DNA from: Calonectria ilicicola
Taxonomy: Eukaryota; Ascomycota; Sordariomycetes; Hypocreales; Nectriaceae
Direction: 5' to 3'
Assembly (NCBI GenBank): GCA_020809705.1
Contig: CP085832.1
Location: 124,001-188,000 of the forward strand
DNA: 64,000 nt
The notes beneath the pieces are model-generated. The model worked only from the letters and a program-made list of their open reading frames with translations, did not search any database and had not been told where the DNA came from. Positions within the stretch are counted from its first letter, which is position 1; each line of letters starts with the position of its first letter. This document shows, piece by piece, positions 41,540-53,213 of this stretch. The position numbers and the translations under genes were made by a program.

Positions 41540-43966
41540 ATGCAAACAGAGGCTTATGATTACAGGCCAGTTTCTTGCCCAGCCTCAGAGTCGGGGGAAA
41601 CGCCGGCCAGAGCCGTCTCTCCGCTTTCAACTGGCCCAAAAACGACAGCCGATGTTCAGGCCGACGAATGTTCCGGGAACGCAATCAATTCACGAACCCC
41701 CTCCAAGGGAGAAGCAAGCACAATGAGCTCGAAATTGGAGCCCACCAAAATTATCCGAGGCAGAAGACACAATTGGCTGGCCTCGGTGGCAATTCATGTG
41801 CCCCCGCTCACAGCCACCTGCGCCCTCGCCTACATCAACCTTGCCGGTGTCTTCTGGTTTCCCTTGAGTGGAGTGGACATTGGCTTTTCACATTTACCAG
41901 CAAATAACATGCTCAAGTTTTTGCAGGTAGTAGCCAAGGTCTATGAGATAATGGTCGTGGCATCTCTCGCTACCATCATCATCAAAACCTACAAGCGATG
42001 CCTGGTGCAGAATGGGATCCCCTTCGGCTTTCTCACTGCACCCTATCGCATCACTGATATCCTTTACATCTGCAAGCCGATATTTTGGCGGGGTGCAGGG
42101 CGCTCCGTTTCCTTGGCGCTGCTGCTGGTACTAAGCGCCCTCCTTTCTACATTGGCCGGACCAGCCTCTGCCATACTAATGGTTCCAAGTTTGGGGTGGT
42201 TTCAGATGTCCAATCCCTTTTCCAATATCTATATGCCCGTTATTATCTATCTTCCAAATACAGAATGGGCGACAACATTTAATAGCAGTCTTTTCAGCGA
42301 AAACTCAACCTGTCTTGGAAGAGGTGGGAAGTTGGTATCTCATTGCCCTGCTGGTGGATATACCCACATATTTAACTGGGCTTATGGCTGGAGTGCAACA
42401 GGACTCCCTGATAGCATTACTCTCCCTAATCCATCCGGAACAATAACCCGCGAGCTACAAATGAAATCCGGTGCCGAGTCTGGAACATTCTTAACGACAC
42501 TAGCAGCAGATACGCTCGCGACTATGGGGAAAGTCAAAGACTATTTCGAAATAAACAACGTTGGTCGGGTTTCTAGCGTGGAACGATACCAACTTCAGCT
42601 CACGGATTCATCAAACGCCTACCAGCCCCTTCTCAATGCCAAGTGCCAAGTTTGGAATCTTGACGACCTTGATGAATCCAAAACTTCAAAACTAGCTTTT
42701 CCCACCGCCCATCTGAACTGCTTCACAACGAGATCAGAAAACGAGTGCTCTCGTATGAAGGATAAGTACAACGATCTGTACGTCCCGAAAGATATCTTGT
42801 CAGGCAAGGGTATCGGCTATTATCTCAACACTGCAGAAGGACATCTCGGTCAAGAATCCAACGACACAGATGCACCATCGTTCCTGGTCTTCTCAGCCCG
42901 GTTGCCTTACAGTAAAAATCTGACCACAACAGGAACAGCGGTTGCTGCATGTTCGTATATGGCCCACTGGGTTCCTTCACTATTTTCAATGGATTCAAAT
43001 GTGACTGGAGTCGAGACCAATATCACGGACTTGAGTGTCTTTTCCGATGAAAAAGCTTGGAGGGAATCTGGAAAAGCGGCTGTTAGCTCACCAATTTGGT
43101 TTCAGAAGTCGTGGCTACCGTATCTGGATGACCAATTTGCCAATGCAACGAATGAGACGGTCTACAGGGTTGACGACAACACAGTGGATGATATTCCCGT
43201 TATTGGGTCTCTTTTTGGTACCTTGGGGGTTCTTTTTCAGGATGACTACTCAACAGATGACTTGCTTTTTGGTCCAGGAAGCTCGTTTGATGGAACTACT
43301 AATGCATCCAGTCAAAAAGCGCTTATGCAAGCTACCGTGGAGAAGGCCACGGGAAGTCTGTTGACGGATGCTATTGCAAGATATATCGGATACTATGAGG
43401 AGCCAACTGCTGCCATAATGGGACCCATAGGGTCAGGGAACCACAGCGCCTTTTACGACATTCTCGTCCTTCAACGTGTTCCGGGAGCTACTCGGGTAAC
43501 GATTTATGAGAATGGCACAGCGTTAGCTATCGATGGACATACTGAAAAAGTCGCTTCGTCTATACAAGGTGCGATCGAGGGTTTTACCGCGTTGGCCGGC
43601 CTAAGCCTATACTTTGAATCAAAAGAATATGGGTATGGGTACGGTCAGGCAGAGGCACCAATGGTATTTGCTCTCGTTGTGATCTTCACTTACGCAACTG
43701 TCTTGTTGTGTTACGGAATATCCAACACCTATAAAAGCACACACAACATTATTACATGGGACGATCAGCAAGATTTGCTCACGTTGGCGTGGACTTCACC
43801 AGCTCCTGCAGAGTTGAGTGGGCAAGGAGCCAGCATTACGAACAAGAGCTTATGGCGGGAAACAGTGGCAGTAAGGGCTACGTCATCAAAACAAGTGAAC
43901 CTCGTGTTGGATAATCATCAACTGGGGGGGACATTTAGACTTCGTAGAGGCGAAACATACTGGTAA
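41540..43966 (+). CDS. Large membrane protein with glycosylated ectodomain
   Basis: A single exon; from ATG 41540 it has 808 residues (upstream ATG 41375 gives 863). After a disordered Ser/Thr-rich N-terminus come several hydrophobic helices (one in the stretch W-L-A-S-V-A ... V-F-W-F, one in V-A-S-L-A-T-I-I-I, one in L-A-L-L-L-V-L-S-A-L-L). A domain of roughly 500 residues follows with many N-x-S/T sites and several Cys, then a final helix (V-F-A-L-V-V-I-F-T-Y-A-T-V-L-L) and a short tail. This is the layout of a widespread uncharacterised fungal surface-protein family. I assign no function; a receptor- or sensor-like role is only a guess from topology. Confidence 0.75.
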   Translation: MQTEAYDYRPVSCPASESGETPARAVSPLSTGPKTTADVQADECSGNAINSRTPSKGEASTMSSKLEPTKIIRGRRHNWLASVAIHVPPLTATCALAYINLAGVFWFPLSGVDIGFSHLPANNMLKFLQVVAKVYEIMVVASLATIIIKTYKRCLVQNGIPFGFLTAPYRITDILYICKPIFWRGAGRSVSLALLLVLSALLSTLAGPASAILMVPSLGWFQMSNPFSNIYMPVIIYLPNTEWATTFNSSLFSENSTCLGRGGKLVSHCPAGGYTHIFNWAYGWSATGLPDSITLPNPSGTITRELQMKSGAESGTFLTTLAADTLATMGKVKDYFEINNVGRVSSVERYQLQLTDSSNAYQPLLNAKCQVWNLDDLDESKTSKLAFPTAHLNCFTTRSENECSRMKDKYNDLYVPKDILSGKGIGYYLNTAEGHLGQESNDTDAPSFLVFSARLPYSKNLTTTGTAVAACSYMAHWVPSLFSMDSNVTGVETNITDLSVFSDEKAWRESGKAAVSSPIWFQKSWLPYLDDQFANATNETVYRVDDNTVDDIPVIGSLFGTLGVLFQDDYSTDDLLFGPGSSFDGTTNASSQKALMQATVEKATGSLLTDAIARYIGYYEEPTAAIMGPIGSGNHSAFYDILVLQRVPGATRVTIYENGTALAIDGHTEKVASSIQGAIEGFTALAGLSLYFESKEYGYGYGQAEAPMVFALVVIFTYATVLLCYGISNTYKSTHNIITWDDQQDLLTLAWTSPAPAELSGQGASITNKSLWRETVAVRATSSKQVNLVLDNHQLGGTFRLRRGETYW

Positions 43967-45973
43967 ATGGAACAATGGGTGTCTAAAATGAGGTTTGCAT
44001 ACATTAGCAAGCGAGTTTTGAATTCCTTCCTTTTCAATAACACATTATACATGTTTTATTAAATTATTTCCGTCCAGAAACAATATTATCAACAAAATCT
44101 CCTCGTTTGTTAATGTAAGTGAATCATTGGTGACTCTTTCATTTGGCTGTCCATCACATTAATGGATCGCAATCATAGAGATGAGATCCTTGCGTGTTCC
44201 CAGCGCCCGATTCGGAAAAATGCTGCGCTCCAGAACGCTTCAATGCAGGGTCTTGATTGGGTCAAGACCTTGGCTGGTCCTTGATGCAGCTGAAGCGGCC
44301 ATCTTTTAGGCTCTTACAGGGGCCGTGCGAGTGTTCAGGCAGTACTGCCACGTTAAAGCCCACTCCATTGCAGGCTAGAAATGCCGCCCCTGCAGTTATC
44401 AGCCGAAGATGACGCTTTGCAACCATCGCTATGAACTAGTTCTTCTCTTTTCTATCATCAATTGGCTATTCACCTTTAGCCGGCTGCGGGTGAACCCACT
44501 TAGCCAAGAAACCGAAACATCACAGTCCTCACACCAGCTTGGAATGGCTGCATTTTCTTCATCTTTGGTCGCGACATCCTTCCAGACCGTGGTTCCCTTC
44601 CTTTTCTCTGTATGCGTGTACAATTACGCCGCCTATTTCACCGCTCCTCATTGGTTGTTTCTCTTAATTTTGGACCTCATGTCCCAACCTAATCCGGCTT
44701 TTTGTGTCTCCCAAGCCAGACCCGCGTTTGTGTCACATGTCGCAACATATACGTCGCTATTGCTGTCCAGCCATGGGTTTTGATGTCCCCAACATTTTGC
44801 TATTCACTGCCCAGGAATTTCAGAGTTTATTAAGTATGACTTTCATACGGCTCAACATGAAGAACTTAACAAGATGCGATCTCGTTGAGCGGGGCATTGG
44901 TACATGGACTTGACGCCAGGCCCAATAAATGATATACTATAGGGTAGCTTAATCAAGAAACCCATCAAGTCGTGTAAATTGTGCAATCAGTGGAAATCGT
45001 TACTTGTTTCGACTTAATGAACCAGCGTTATCATTTAATTGTTCTGAATATAATCACAAATCTTTGATATTTATTGACACTTTGCATAGATTGGTATGCA
45101 ACTGCGTTCCTGTGCGTCACGGATCGATCCGAGATAAAGTGCAGGCCGCGGAAGGTAATTCTTTACCCTTGGCTAATTGCAGCACCATCGCTCTTGAAGA
45201 GCTTATCAAAAGCAATCGAATCAAACCTTAAAGTCGGCGATTTTTGATCGGAGCCCGACGATATGTTCCCAAGCACACGGCTTATACCATGCAACCGTGT
45301 GACTTTACCGATGCTAAGACGCGTAATCCTAAGCCTTGTGCCGCGGGGATAAGTGGGGGTACGCGGCACCCCAAATAACATAAAACAAATTGCCTTGCCG
45401 GGATGTGGGCTGAATTGTATGAGACGGGTAGCGATCGACCCAAGCTGCTTGGCATTTGCCCTTGATTTTGCCGTATTTGCCGTATCCTCCTCGCTTTCGC
45501 TTTGGATGTGTGGAAGGGCCTGCGTTAGCGGCCCACTGTCTTCTTTCTAGCCCCATTATCATTCCACTCACTCAGTCTACGTCGTTATTTTTACAAGTTG
45601 CTTGTTTAAGATAAAGAAGGCAACCCCGTATTTTTCTTTCTTTTAACAACCGACGGCAATTAATGTTCCCATGGCAAATAGCTTCGGTAAATAATCCCAC
45701 GGTCAGGTTGCCATCGTTCTCCTCGCCGCTAAACAACAAACAAGGCAAGGGCTTTTTTCTTGGTTTCTGGGTTGGGGAAATCTCAATGTCCTCCGTAATT
45801 AATTAGTAGCCATTTTGCATTTACGTATATCCCTGCGTTATTAATCACAATTCCATCCGGGTATATATATGGCTGCGATCGGCGTAATGAGAACATTGTT
45901 TCTCAGAGGACTTATAAATTTTTGATTCGGTCGTCTATTTTATCAAATTTTATTGAGAATTTGATTCGAAGCC
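43967..45973. other. 2-kb intergenic region
   Basis: No supported gene. A frame at 44409-44783 is hydrophobic but has no conserved features. On the plus strand at about 45343-45358 the sequence CGGGGATAAGTGGGGG is one mismatch from the gentisate-cluster element. The last 200 bases contain a TATA-like run (about 45860) before the tannase gene. Confidence 0.45.
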
Positions 45974-47647
45974 ATGATCAATCGTGCAGAGCTATTGCCT
46001 ATTCTGGCTGTTATAGGGGCGTCTCTAGCCAGCGCCGCCGATGCTAATGCCTGCGACGAAACCACATTCTCGGCTCTAACACTCAGTAACATCAAAGTGC
46101 TCTCACTTAACGTTACCGCCTTACGAAATGCTTCGCTGAGCACGGGTACAGATGGGGGCACTGGTGTCGGAGTAGGGATCATTTCAGCCTCAACAGGTGA
46201 AACTGCTTCTACCATTGATCTTTGCCAAATTAGCATCCAGTACACGCACCCAGGTCAAAATGACAATATAAATACCTACATTGGCCTGCCTCTCAACGCC
46301 GATGACTGGAATTCCCGCTTTATGATGAACGGAGGTGGCGGCTGGGTTGCCGGTAGTGACAGTGTAATCCTCTCGCCCGTTGCGTCAGGCTACTCTTCAT
46401 CATCGACTGATGGAGGACATAACTCAAGCACCCCTACGAAAGACTGGGGTCTTGTGAGCGAGGGAAACACCAATTGGCCAGCTCTGAACGATTTCGCGTC
46501 CGTGGCTCTCGACGAAGCAGCAACCTTGGGGAAGGTTGCTACTGAATTGTACTATGGGAAGAAACCTACATACTCGTACTGGAATGGATGTTCTACAGGC
46601 GGCCGTCAAGGCCATATGATGGCTCAGCGTTTCCCACACCATTTTGATGGTATCCTTGCTGGATGCTCCGCGTTCAACTGGCAAAAGTTCCAAGCATCCT
46701 CTATGTATCCGGGTTTCCTGTCCCAGTTATATGGTTGGTCACTTCACACAAACTGATGATTTCCACTAACGCACCAGATAGATTTCCGTCCGCCCTCATG
46801 TGTACTCGATGCATTTAAGGACGCTGCCATCTCAGCCTGCGATGAATTAGACGGAGTGAAAGATGAAATCATCTCACTTCCAGGCTTGTGCAATTTTAAT
46901 GCTTCGTCACTCGTTGGTAAAGAGGTTAACTGTACTGACCCAGAGGGCACAATCACTATCAACGAGCAAATGGCAAACCTAGTTGGTGGCATTGGGGAAG
47001 GCCCCAGATCCGAAGAAGGTGAATTTCAATGGTACGGCTACAATTATGATGCAGATTTGACTGGCGTCCTGAGCACAAGCTGCACCTCAGTCAACAACTG
47101 CACATTCACTCCATTCTCAGCCACTAACGATTGGTACGGTGTCTTCCTTGAAAGAAATTCTTCCTGGAGTATTGATAATGTCAATCTCACTCGAGCTGAA
47201 TTCGATCGCCTATTCCGGAAATCTGTCGACGAATACACTTCAGTTATTGGAACAGATAACATCGATCTCACCGACTTGAAGCTCCGTGGAACTAAGGTCA
47301 TTACTTGGCATGGAATGCAGGATAGTCTGATTCCAACAAACGGCACAGTTCAGTACTACAGCCGTGGTATGGAAAAAGACTCTGATGTTGCCGATTACTA
47401 TCGCTTCTTTCTTGCCCCGGGTGTTGGCCATTGTGGTGGTGGCGACGGGTTTGATCCCAGTAACTATCTTCTACCTGCGCTACGAAGCTGGGTGGAGAAT
47501 GGTACCGCACCAGAAACTATTACAGGCTCGGGAACTGCAGTTGGTAATTCAAGCGCTACTAGGACGGTTCAGCTTTGTCAGTATCCAAAGGTTTTAACCT
47601 ATGTTGGCTCGGACCCAAATGAAGCATCTTCATTTATTTGTGAATAG
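45974..47647 (+). CDS. Secreted tannase/feruloyl esterase-family protein
   Basis: Exons 45974-46733 and 46782-47647 (phase 1), 541 residues. The N-terminus is a signal peptide (hydrophobic run L-L-P-I-L-A-V-I-G-A-S-L-A-S-A). The nucleophile is in G-C-S-T-G-G-R-Q-G and the histidine in V-G-H-C-G-G-G, giving the CS-D-HC motif of the tannase family, in which the two cysteines next to the triad Ser and His form a disulfide. The Asp is in H-G-M-Q-D-S-L-I-P. It hydrolyses ester-linked phenolic acids (gallate, ferulate or similar) from plant material outside the cell. Release of aromatic acids would suit the gentisate cluster 7 kb away, but the link is inference. Rich in N-glycosylation sites. Confidence 0.92.
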
Positions 47648-47889
47648 TGGGCCATCATGGGTCACAATTTCATGTATCTTTTCATACAACTCATATTATT
47701 GACTTCTATGTATCAAACTTGAGAATAGACTATGCGGGTGTTTACGAAACAATCATATAAGCAAATAGAGCCTCGCAGCCATTTTGCATCAATCTCTGCG
47801 CACGAACGATTAAACTAAACAATTTCAATGCGACGATTAGTTCAGTCAGACGAATTGAACCGTTCGTTCGTGCTACACTCTTAGTTAGT

Positions 47890-49101
47890 TTAGAGCGGTT
47901 TCTGGCCTGTTACCACGTGGAATGGTATGTATCCATGCTGACTGCTGTCCATTAATCCTTTCCTTACCCCGACCAGATATAGTTCAACTTCTTCTGGCGT
48001 CCACTTCAATCCCCTTGTGAAAGGACCCATGGCAATTCCGTGAAGGCCATCATAAATCATGCTCCTGTTGTATAATCCAACTGTCTTCATCTTTTTATCC
48101 CGTGGCCACACGCCAAGTGGGACCTTGAGCACTCTCTCATCGACATTAGTGAAGCCAGCGTCTCGTACATTTTGCGGATTCTTTGTCATGCCAAGCAAAT
48201 CAACGTTAAACTCTGCCAACCCTTTTTTGACATTGTTTAGAAACCCGAGAACCTGGCTATCTTCTCGAACTGTACCATCATCGCATTCTAGTACAAATCG
48301 CAGTTCTTGCAGCTCTATCCAGCCTCCTGGTTTAAGCGACCTATAGGTAGTATCGTGTCATTAACGGTTGTCTTTTTTCCCTTAGTGCACCAGGTCCATG
48401 CCTGACATCAACTTACTTATATGCTTGTGATATCAACTTTGGCCAGTCACGGATCGAGGACGTCATGTGTCGGACATGGATGAAGTCGAAACTGCCAGGA
48501 GGGTGAAGCCATTCCGCCTCCGCATCATCAACTATGAAACGAACATTGGGAGGCACCCAGGAAGGTTGGATAGGGCTCAAGTCAATTCCCAATACGTCAA
48601 CCTCTGGATATTCATCCCCCACTATGAATAGTTAGTCAATCCATGATACGGACAAGCCGGGAAGCGTTCTTGAGGCAGGTTTCAAGCCTTACTGTCAACA
48701 GCCCAAGCACCTGTGCCAGTGCCAATATCAAGGACCTGTTTCGGGCTATCGAGTGGCGAAAAATGCAGCTTGCCGTTACATAGATTGATAATCATGGCGT
48801 GCTTCATCTCCTCCCTCTCTTGCTCTGGCTCATCGTTTGGGAAGTGGTAACGACCTTCCTGGAACTTGTGGTAGCGCCGGCTATTCTCAAAAGCGTAGTC
48901 GCGAACACTGCTATAGATGGATGTCGAAGCGCGAGATGCTGTGTCTGATTCATAGCCAGCATCACTGGAGGTGTCGCCTTCAGGGTTTGTGTCTGCCTCG
49001 ATATCTGGGTTAACCACGATCGTTGATGGTAGCCCGGCCGCTGCTGGTGGGAAGGTACTGGTAGGTTCGGGACTCTTCCCAGACGATATTTCGTCCGTCA
49101 T
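47890..49101 (-). CDS. LaeA-like SAM-dependent methyltransferase (copy 1)
   Basis: Exons on the minus strand 49101-48693, 48621-48417 and 48340-47890, 354 residues. The frame is open upstream, but the first ATG is at 49101. A disordered acidic N-terminus precedes the class I methyltransferase fold: V-L-D-I-G-T-G-T-G-A-W-A (SAM-binding motif I), G-I-D-L-S-P-I-Q-P-S-W-V-P-P-N (motif II), V-D-D-A-E-A and L-K-P-G-G-W-I-E-L. The D-L-S-P-I-Q-P and P-P-N signature is typical of the fungal LaeA-like group, most members of which have unknown targets. A tandem paralogue lies immediately downstream on the map, on the same strand. Confidence 0.9.
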
Positions 49102-49757
49102 ATTTGGCGTATCTATGTCCAAAATTTGACGCGTTCTTCAGACTACTGACCCTCCCGCGGGATGAAGACTGTCAGATCGCCAACAATGGCCCCGCTGACC
49201 TGACCGGAAATAACTCAAGGAATGGGGTTATACACCTTGACGATTATGGATTAGCTCAGTTTATGAGCTTCACTTCATGCCTCAGGCAACAGCTTTGGAT
49301 TGAATGCCGTGCGACGATTGGTATCAGAATGGAGGCCCTGCAACTGTGACAGAGAGTATGGAGTCTTGAAACGAGCTTTGCATCTCCTAAATATCTCCTC
49401 CCTCTTTTGCATGGAGGACTGAAATGAAATTCTCAGAGATAAAAGCTTATGCGTGTTCATTCAAGTTGACTGGTTCGGCCATAGGTTAAAATGCATCACA
49501 TGACATCATGTCTCACATGCTAACATGCAGCGAAACAGCCCACAAAGCGACTCAATGATGGATAGCCTATAGACTGGATTTTCTTTGCACCATGCCAATA
49601 GAACAAGCTTCATATGGAATATCCTCAGCCTTGGTACCCCATCTCACAAACGTAGCATGCACGCTTATGCTTTCACAAACTTTCTAATAATTGGTCATCC
49701 TTTTAGTAGATACTTACACCATGAACAGCGTTGATATTTGATCAAATTTCAATCCTT
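49102..49757. other. Intergenic between the two methyltransferases
   Basis: About 650 bases, no supported gene. Confidence 0.45.
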
Positions 49758-51147
49758 TTAGTTATCACAGCTTTTCTCAACTGCCTTTTGTCCCATCCAA
49801 AAGTAATACCTCTCGTAAGAGTGAATGCTTGGGTCATGGAGATCCTTCCTTGCCAAAGAAAGAAGTTCATTTATCTCAACAGGATCCATGACTTTGCGCA
49901 GCGGCTTGGCAGCCATGGCCCCAAACATATCACTTACAGCATTTCTACAATAAAGTCCAATCAGGCTCATTTTCTTGTCCTGAGATTAGTGCACTTGTTA
50001 GTGAAGAACTTTCTGTTTGGATCATGGTTGCTACCTTTGGCCATGTTCCAATCGGCACTTTCAACGTTTTGCATTCGACGTTGATGAATCCAGCCTGTTC
50101 AAGAGGCCCCCTCAGGTTCTCTCCGGCTCTGAACTTCATTCCAAACTCCTTGACAGCTGTCTCCGCTGTATCGAAGAATTTGGCTAGCGGGGCATTAGGT
50201 GACATAGATCCGTCGTCACAGTTGGCTCGAGCATCTAGTTCCTGAATCTCGATCCAGCCACCTGGCTTGAGGTGCCTGGTCCGTACCAAATTAGCATGAG
50301 GCGAATCGGGTGATGTAGTTAAAAATAGAAAAACAAAAGAATTGGTGGAATGGTTAAAAGATGGGTGAAAAATAAAAATACCAACTCACTGGTAAGCTTG
50401 TCGGAGAACTTTTACTTCATCCTTCAGCCAAGGGCTAATGCAACGCATATGAACGAGATCCCAGTCATCGCCATTTGTCCATTCATCTTCAATGTCATCA
50501 ATCATAAATCTCAAGTTGGGTGGGACCCATAATGGTTGAATGGGACTGAGGTCTACGCCAAGGACTTCTGCGCTGGGGTATTTATCGGCGACTTTAAAAC
50601 ATCAATTACCTGTTATTTACGGGTGTTATGGCTTATACTCACTATCGATAGCCCAAATACCGGTACCAGTAGCGAGGTCAATTATCTTGGTTGGGTTATC
50701 ACCAACCGGGGCAAAGAACAATTTGCCACTGCAATCATAGTTAATAACTTGCAGGCAGGATCAAGGGAGAAACAGGGAAACACACTCTGTCAGTTCCAGC
50801 ATCATCGCATGCTTCATATCATCGCGGTTTTGCTCGGCATCGTCGTTTGGAATTGGGTATCTGCAAAGGCGTCAGGAATCGATTTACTTCGACATGGGCT
50901 GAAACCGACGTCCCATGGCGGTATTGGTGGTACTATAGCATATTAGTTCTATTGTCCACCATTTTTCTGTCCTCCCAAAATACACTCCACTTACCCGCCT
51001 TCCATTTTCATAGGCATGCTGGTATACGCTGGATGTTAGGCTAACGGAACTGGAAGCAAGGGAGCTGGCATCATAATTTGTAGTTGCAAACTCCTCTGCT
51101 TCATCAATGCGCTCGTCCGGCGCACTCGCTTCGATAACATCAGTCAT
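49758..51147 (-). CDS. LaeA-like SAM-dependent methyltransferase (copy 2)
   Basis: Seven exons on the minus strand: 51147-50995, 50932-50910, 50860-50786, 50728-50643, 50591-50390, 50275-50035 and 49979-49758, 333 residues. The 23-base second exon supplies Y-H-Q-Y-R-H-G and is required to match the paralogue and family; it is the easiest part to miss. Motifs: I-D-L-A-T-G-T-G-I-W-A-I-D, G-V-D-L-S-P-I-Q-P-L-W-V-P-P-N, and L-K-P-G-G-W-I-E-I-Q-E. It shares gene order of motifs with copy 1 but is interrupted by more introns, so the duplication is not recent or introns were lost from copy 1. Methyl acceptor unknown. Confidence 0.88.
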
Positions 51148-52766
51148 TGTGAAGACGAAACATTTGTAGAAAGGATAGAAGATTGGGCGCGCAGTAAGGA
51201 GTGGTACGAGCCCTTCTGTTCTTCTAAGGCGGGGTTCGTGGATCCACCTTCCACAGTGAGCAGACGTGACTACATACGCGTCCAGAGGTTTAGACGAGCG
51301 ATTTTGCCATATATTTGTGTCCTATTGGTCAATAAATGACCTCTGTTGGTGATAGCTGGAACCTAACCCGGTGCCCCCGAAGCACCTGCAGTGTCCAAGC
51401 GCTCGCTTCGCTTGGGAAACCTGCGTCTTGCCCAAAATAGAATTATACGCGATTTATTCTTTTTTAGAATGGCGTGATGGCTGGGACTTAGAAAATGCAT
51501 TAGATTGGGAATGGGGGGTAGATGTCCATACCTTGGATGATAATGAACCAGTTTTACCCGTTGCGTTGACATTTACAGTGTATTCTTGCCTTGGCAGTGA
51601 CAGGTTGTCGACAGCCAATGTCCCAAATTGTTTAGTTCACTCGTTTGACCCCGCTGCTGTTCACAAGCGAGTAACCCTAGCTAGTCCGCCACGAAACACC
51701 AACTGTACTTGATGGTGCTAAACGGAAACCGGATAAAGAAATCTCCGTTTTTTTGGGGGGGTGGTCCATGTCAAGGCTTCAAAGTTCACTCATACCAAAC
51801 TACCAATGATCCTGTCTTCTGATGATGAAATACTTGTTTCATATGAACGTCAAGGTAATGTGAGAGATTCACAGACGTGGTATTTTGTACAATTGGAAGA
51901 ATATCCAGGTGATCAAAAAGGAAAGGATTCACAGACAAATTATATAGATTCTAGTCCAATTACTAATTAACTAGAAATGTGTGCTTCATATCAATAGATA
52001 AATTTGGAAGCAAATTACGCAAGGCCGCAGCAATCTACATAGCCCTATCAAAAGAAAGGCGCAGGGCGCATGATTTACATAGGGCGCAAGGATTAGCACA
52101 TAGGGCGCGACAAGTACATAGGGCGCGGATAGTGAATTTGGGAAGGGCGTGGCGTGTCTATGCGTGTCACCCCGTCGTCTTTTTGTCATGTGACAGCAGA
52201 AAACACCACATCTGAGAAATCGGCAAGAGTTTCTTGGCAGATCAATTTTGAACTCCCTCTCAGTGACAATATGTGATCAGTCCTAATCCATGGAGGGGGC
52301 AGAATTAATGCCCTCTCTGCGTACTTGTTGTAACCGATCATCCCTGAAAAGAAAACTTTCTGTAGTTTGTTGCTCCAATTTACATTAAATCTATGAATAA
52401 AAATTTATCATCAACTTAACGATATGGAGTCTAAGCCTTAATATATGTTTCCAACTCGATTAGCCTTGATCTAAAAGAACTACAATTTACTTACATTTTT
52501 ATCACTATCAAGACAACTAGGGTCAATTATGAACCCTTTGGCGTGATTTGCAGTATCTTAGGACCCCGCACAGCAATTGTACTGATACGAAAATGGCATT
52601 AGTATTGAACAACAAAAATATCACGTCGGATTTCCGAGTAACCCTATTATTAGTCTTGTTCTATAGCTACCTCTGATCCAGTCTGCGCTATAAATATTCA
52701 CCCACCCATTCATCTCATGATGACAAACAACTCGGAAGATTTCCGGCACAGTCTCCTGGTAGCCAC
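51148..52766. other. Intergenic with short G/C repeats
   Basis: About 1.6 kb. A 113-codon frame at 51371-51712 has no recognisable features. The ACATAGGGCGC repeats at 52076-52125 are listed separately. Otherwise A/T-rich. Confidence 0.4.
52076..52125 (+). repeat. Three spaced ACATAGGGCGC repeats
   Basis: Identical 11-base units at 52076-52086, 52097-52107 and 52115-52125, with related GGGCGC just upstream. Related GGGCG-rich tracts occur at 28.6 and 55.1 kb. Confidence 0.8.
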
Positions 52767-53213
52767 AAGGAAGTTGCCCTAAGATTGAGGGCCACGACCA
52801 TGTATCACGACGATGTGCAATTACTTCGCTGGAAAAGGTTGATTTTCAATGCGTCATTAAACGCCATTTGTATATTGACTCGACCCCCTGACGCAACGTT
52901 CTTCAGCTGTCATTCGGGGGCGATTGAATCTGTGTAGGAAGTAATGGACAAAATTGCAGCAACTACCTTCCATGCTGGGTATTCAGCTATTAATGAAAAC
53001 ATTTTAAATACACAACTCAAGTTCGTGACCGCAAGACTGCTAGCTAGCGGTGTTCCGAGCACCATGGCAGATACTGTGGCGGGGGCAGAGATAGAGATTG
53101 ATGCTTTGGTTGGTAACGTGCTGGAGATTGTGACGAAACATGACGTTCCTACCCCGAAGCTTCGCCTTCTTTACCATTTACTGCATGATTCTCATCCTAA
53201 TTTTAAAAACTAG
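52767..53213 (+). pseudogene. Truncated ketopantoate reductase-like pseudogene
   Basis: In one plus-strand frame: R-W-K-R-L-I-F-N-A-S-L-N-A-I-C, the lysine-containing start of the C-terminal domain of 2-dehydropantoate 2-reductases, then an in-frame TAG at 52935, then E-I-E-I-D-A-L-V-G-N and V-P-T-P-K-L-R-L-L-Y, the family's terminal motifs. The Rossmann half with its glycine motif is missing. So this is the 3' half of a lost gene with at least one stop. It is distinct from the intact relative at 27.2-28.2 kb. The ATG at 52944 could only start a half-domain. Confidence 0.75.

Noticed and set aside
44409..44783. 124-codon hydrophobic plus-strand frame
   Set aside because: Hydrophobic by T-rich composition, no topology or family pattern, no supporting promoter signals.
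51371..51712. 113-codon plus-strand frame after the second methyltransferase
   Set aside because: No motif; tryptophan/aspartate-rich section is short and not repeated; probably chance.
52076..52125. Regular short repeats considered as a CRISPR-like array
   Set aside because: Units are 11 bases with 7-10 base spacers in a fungal genome; this is not a CRISPR architecture.
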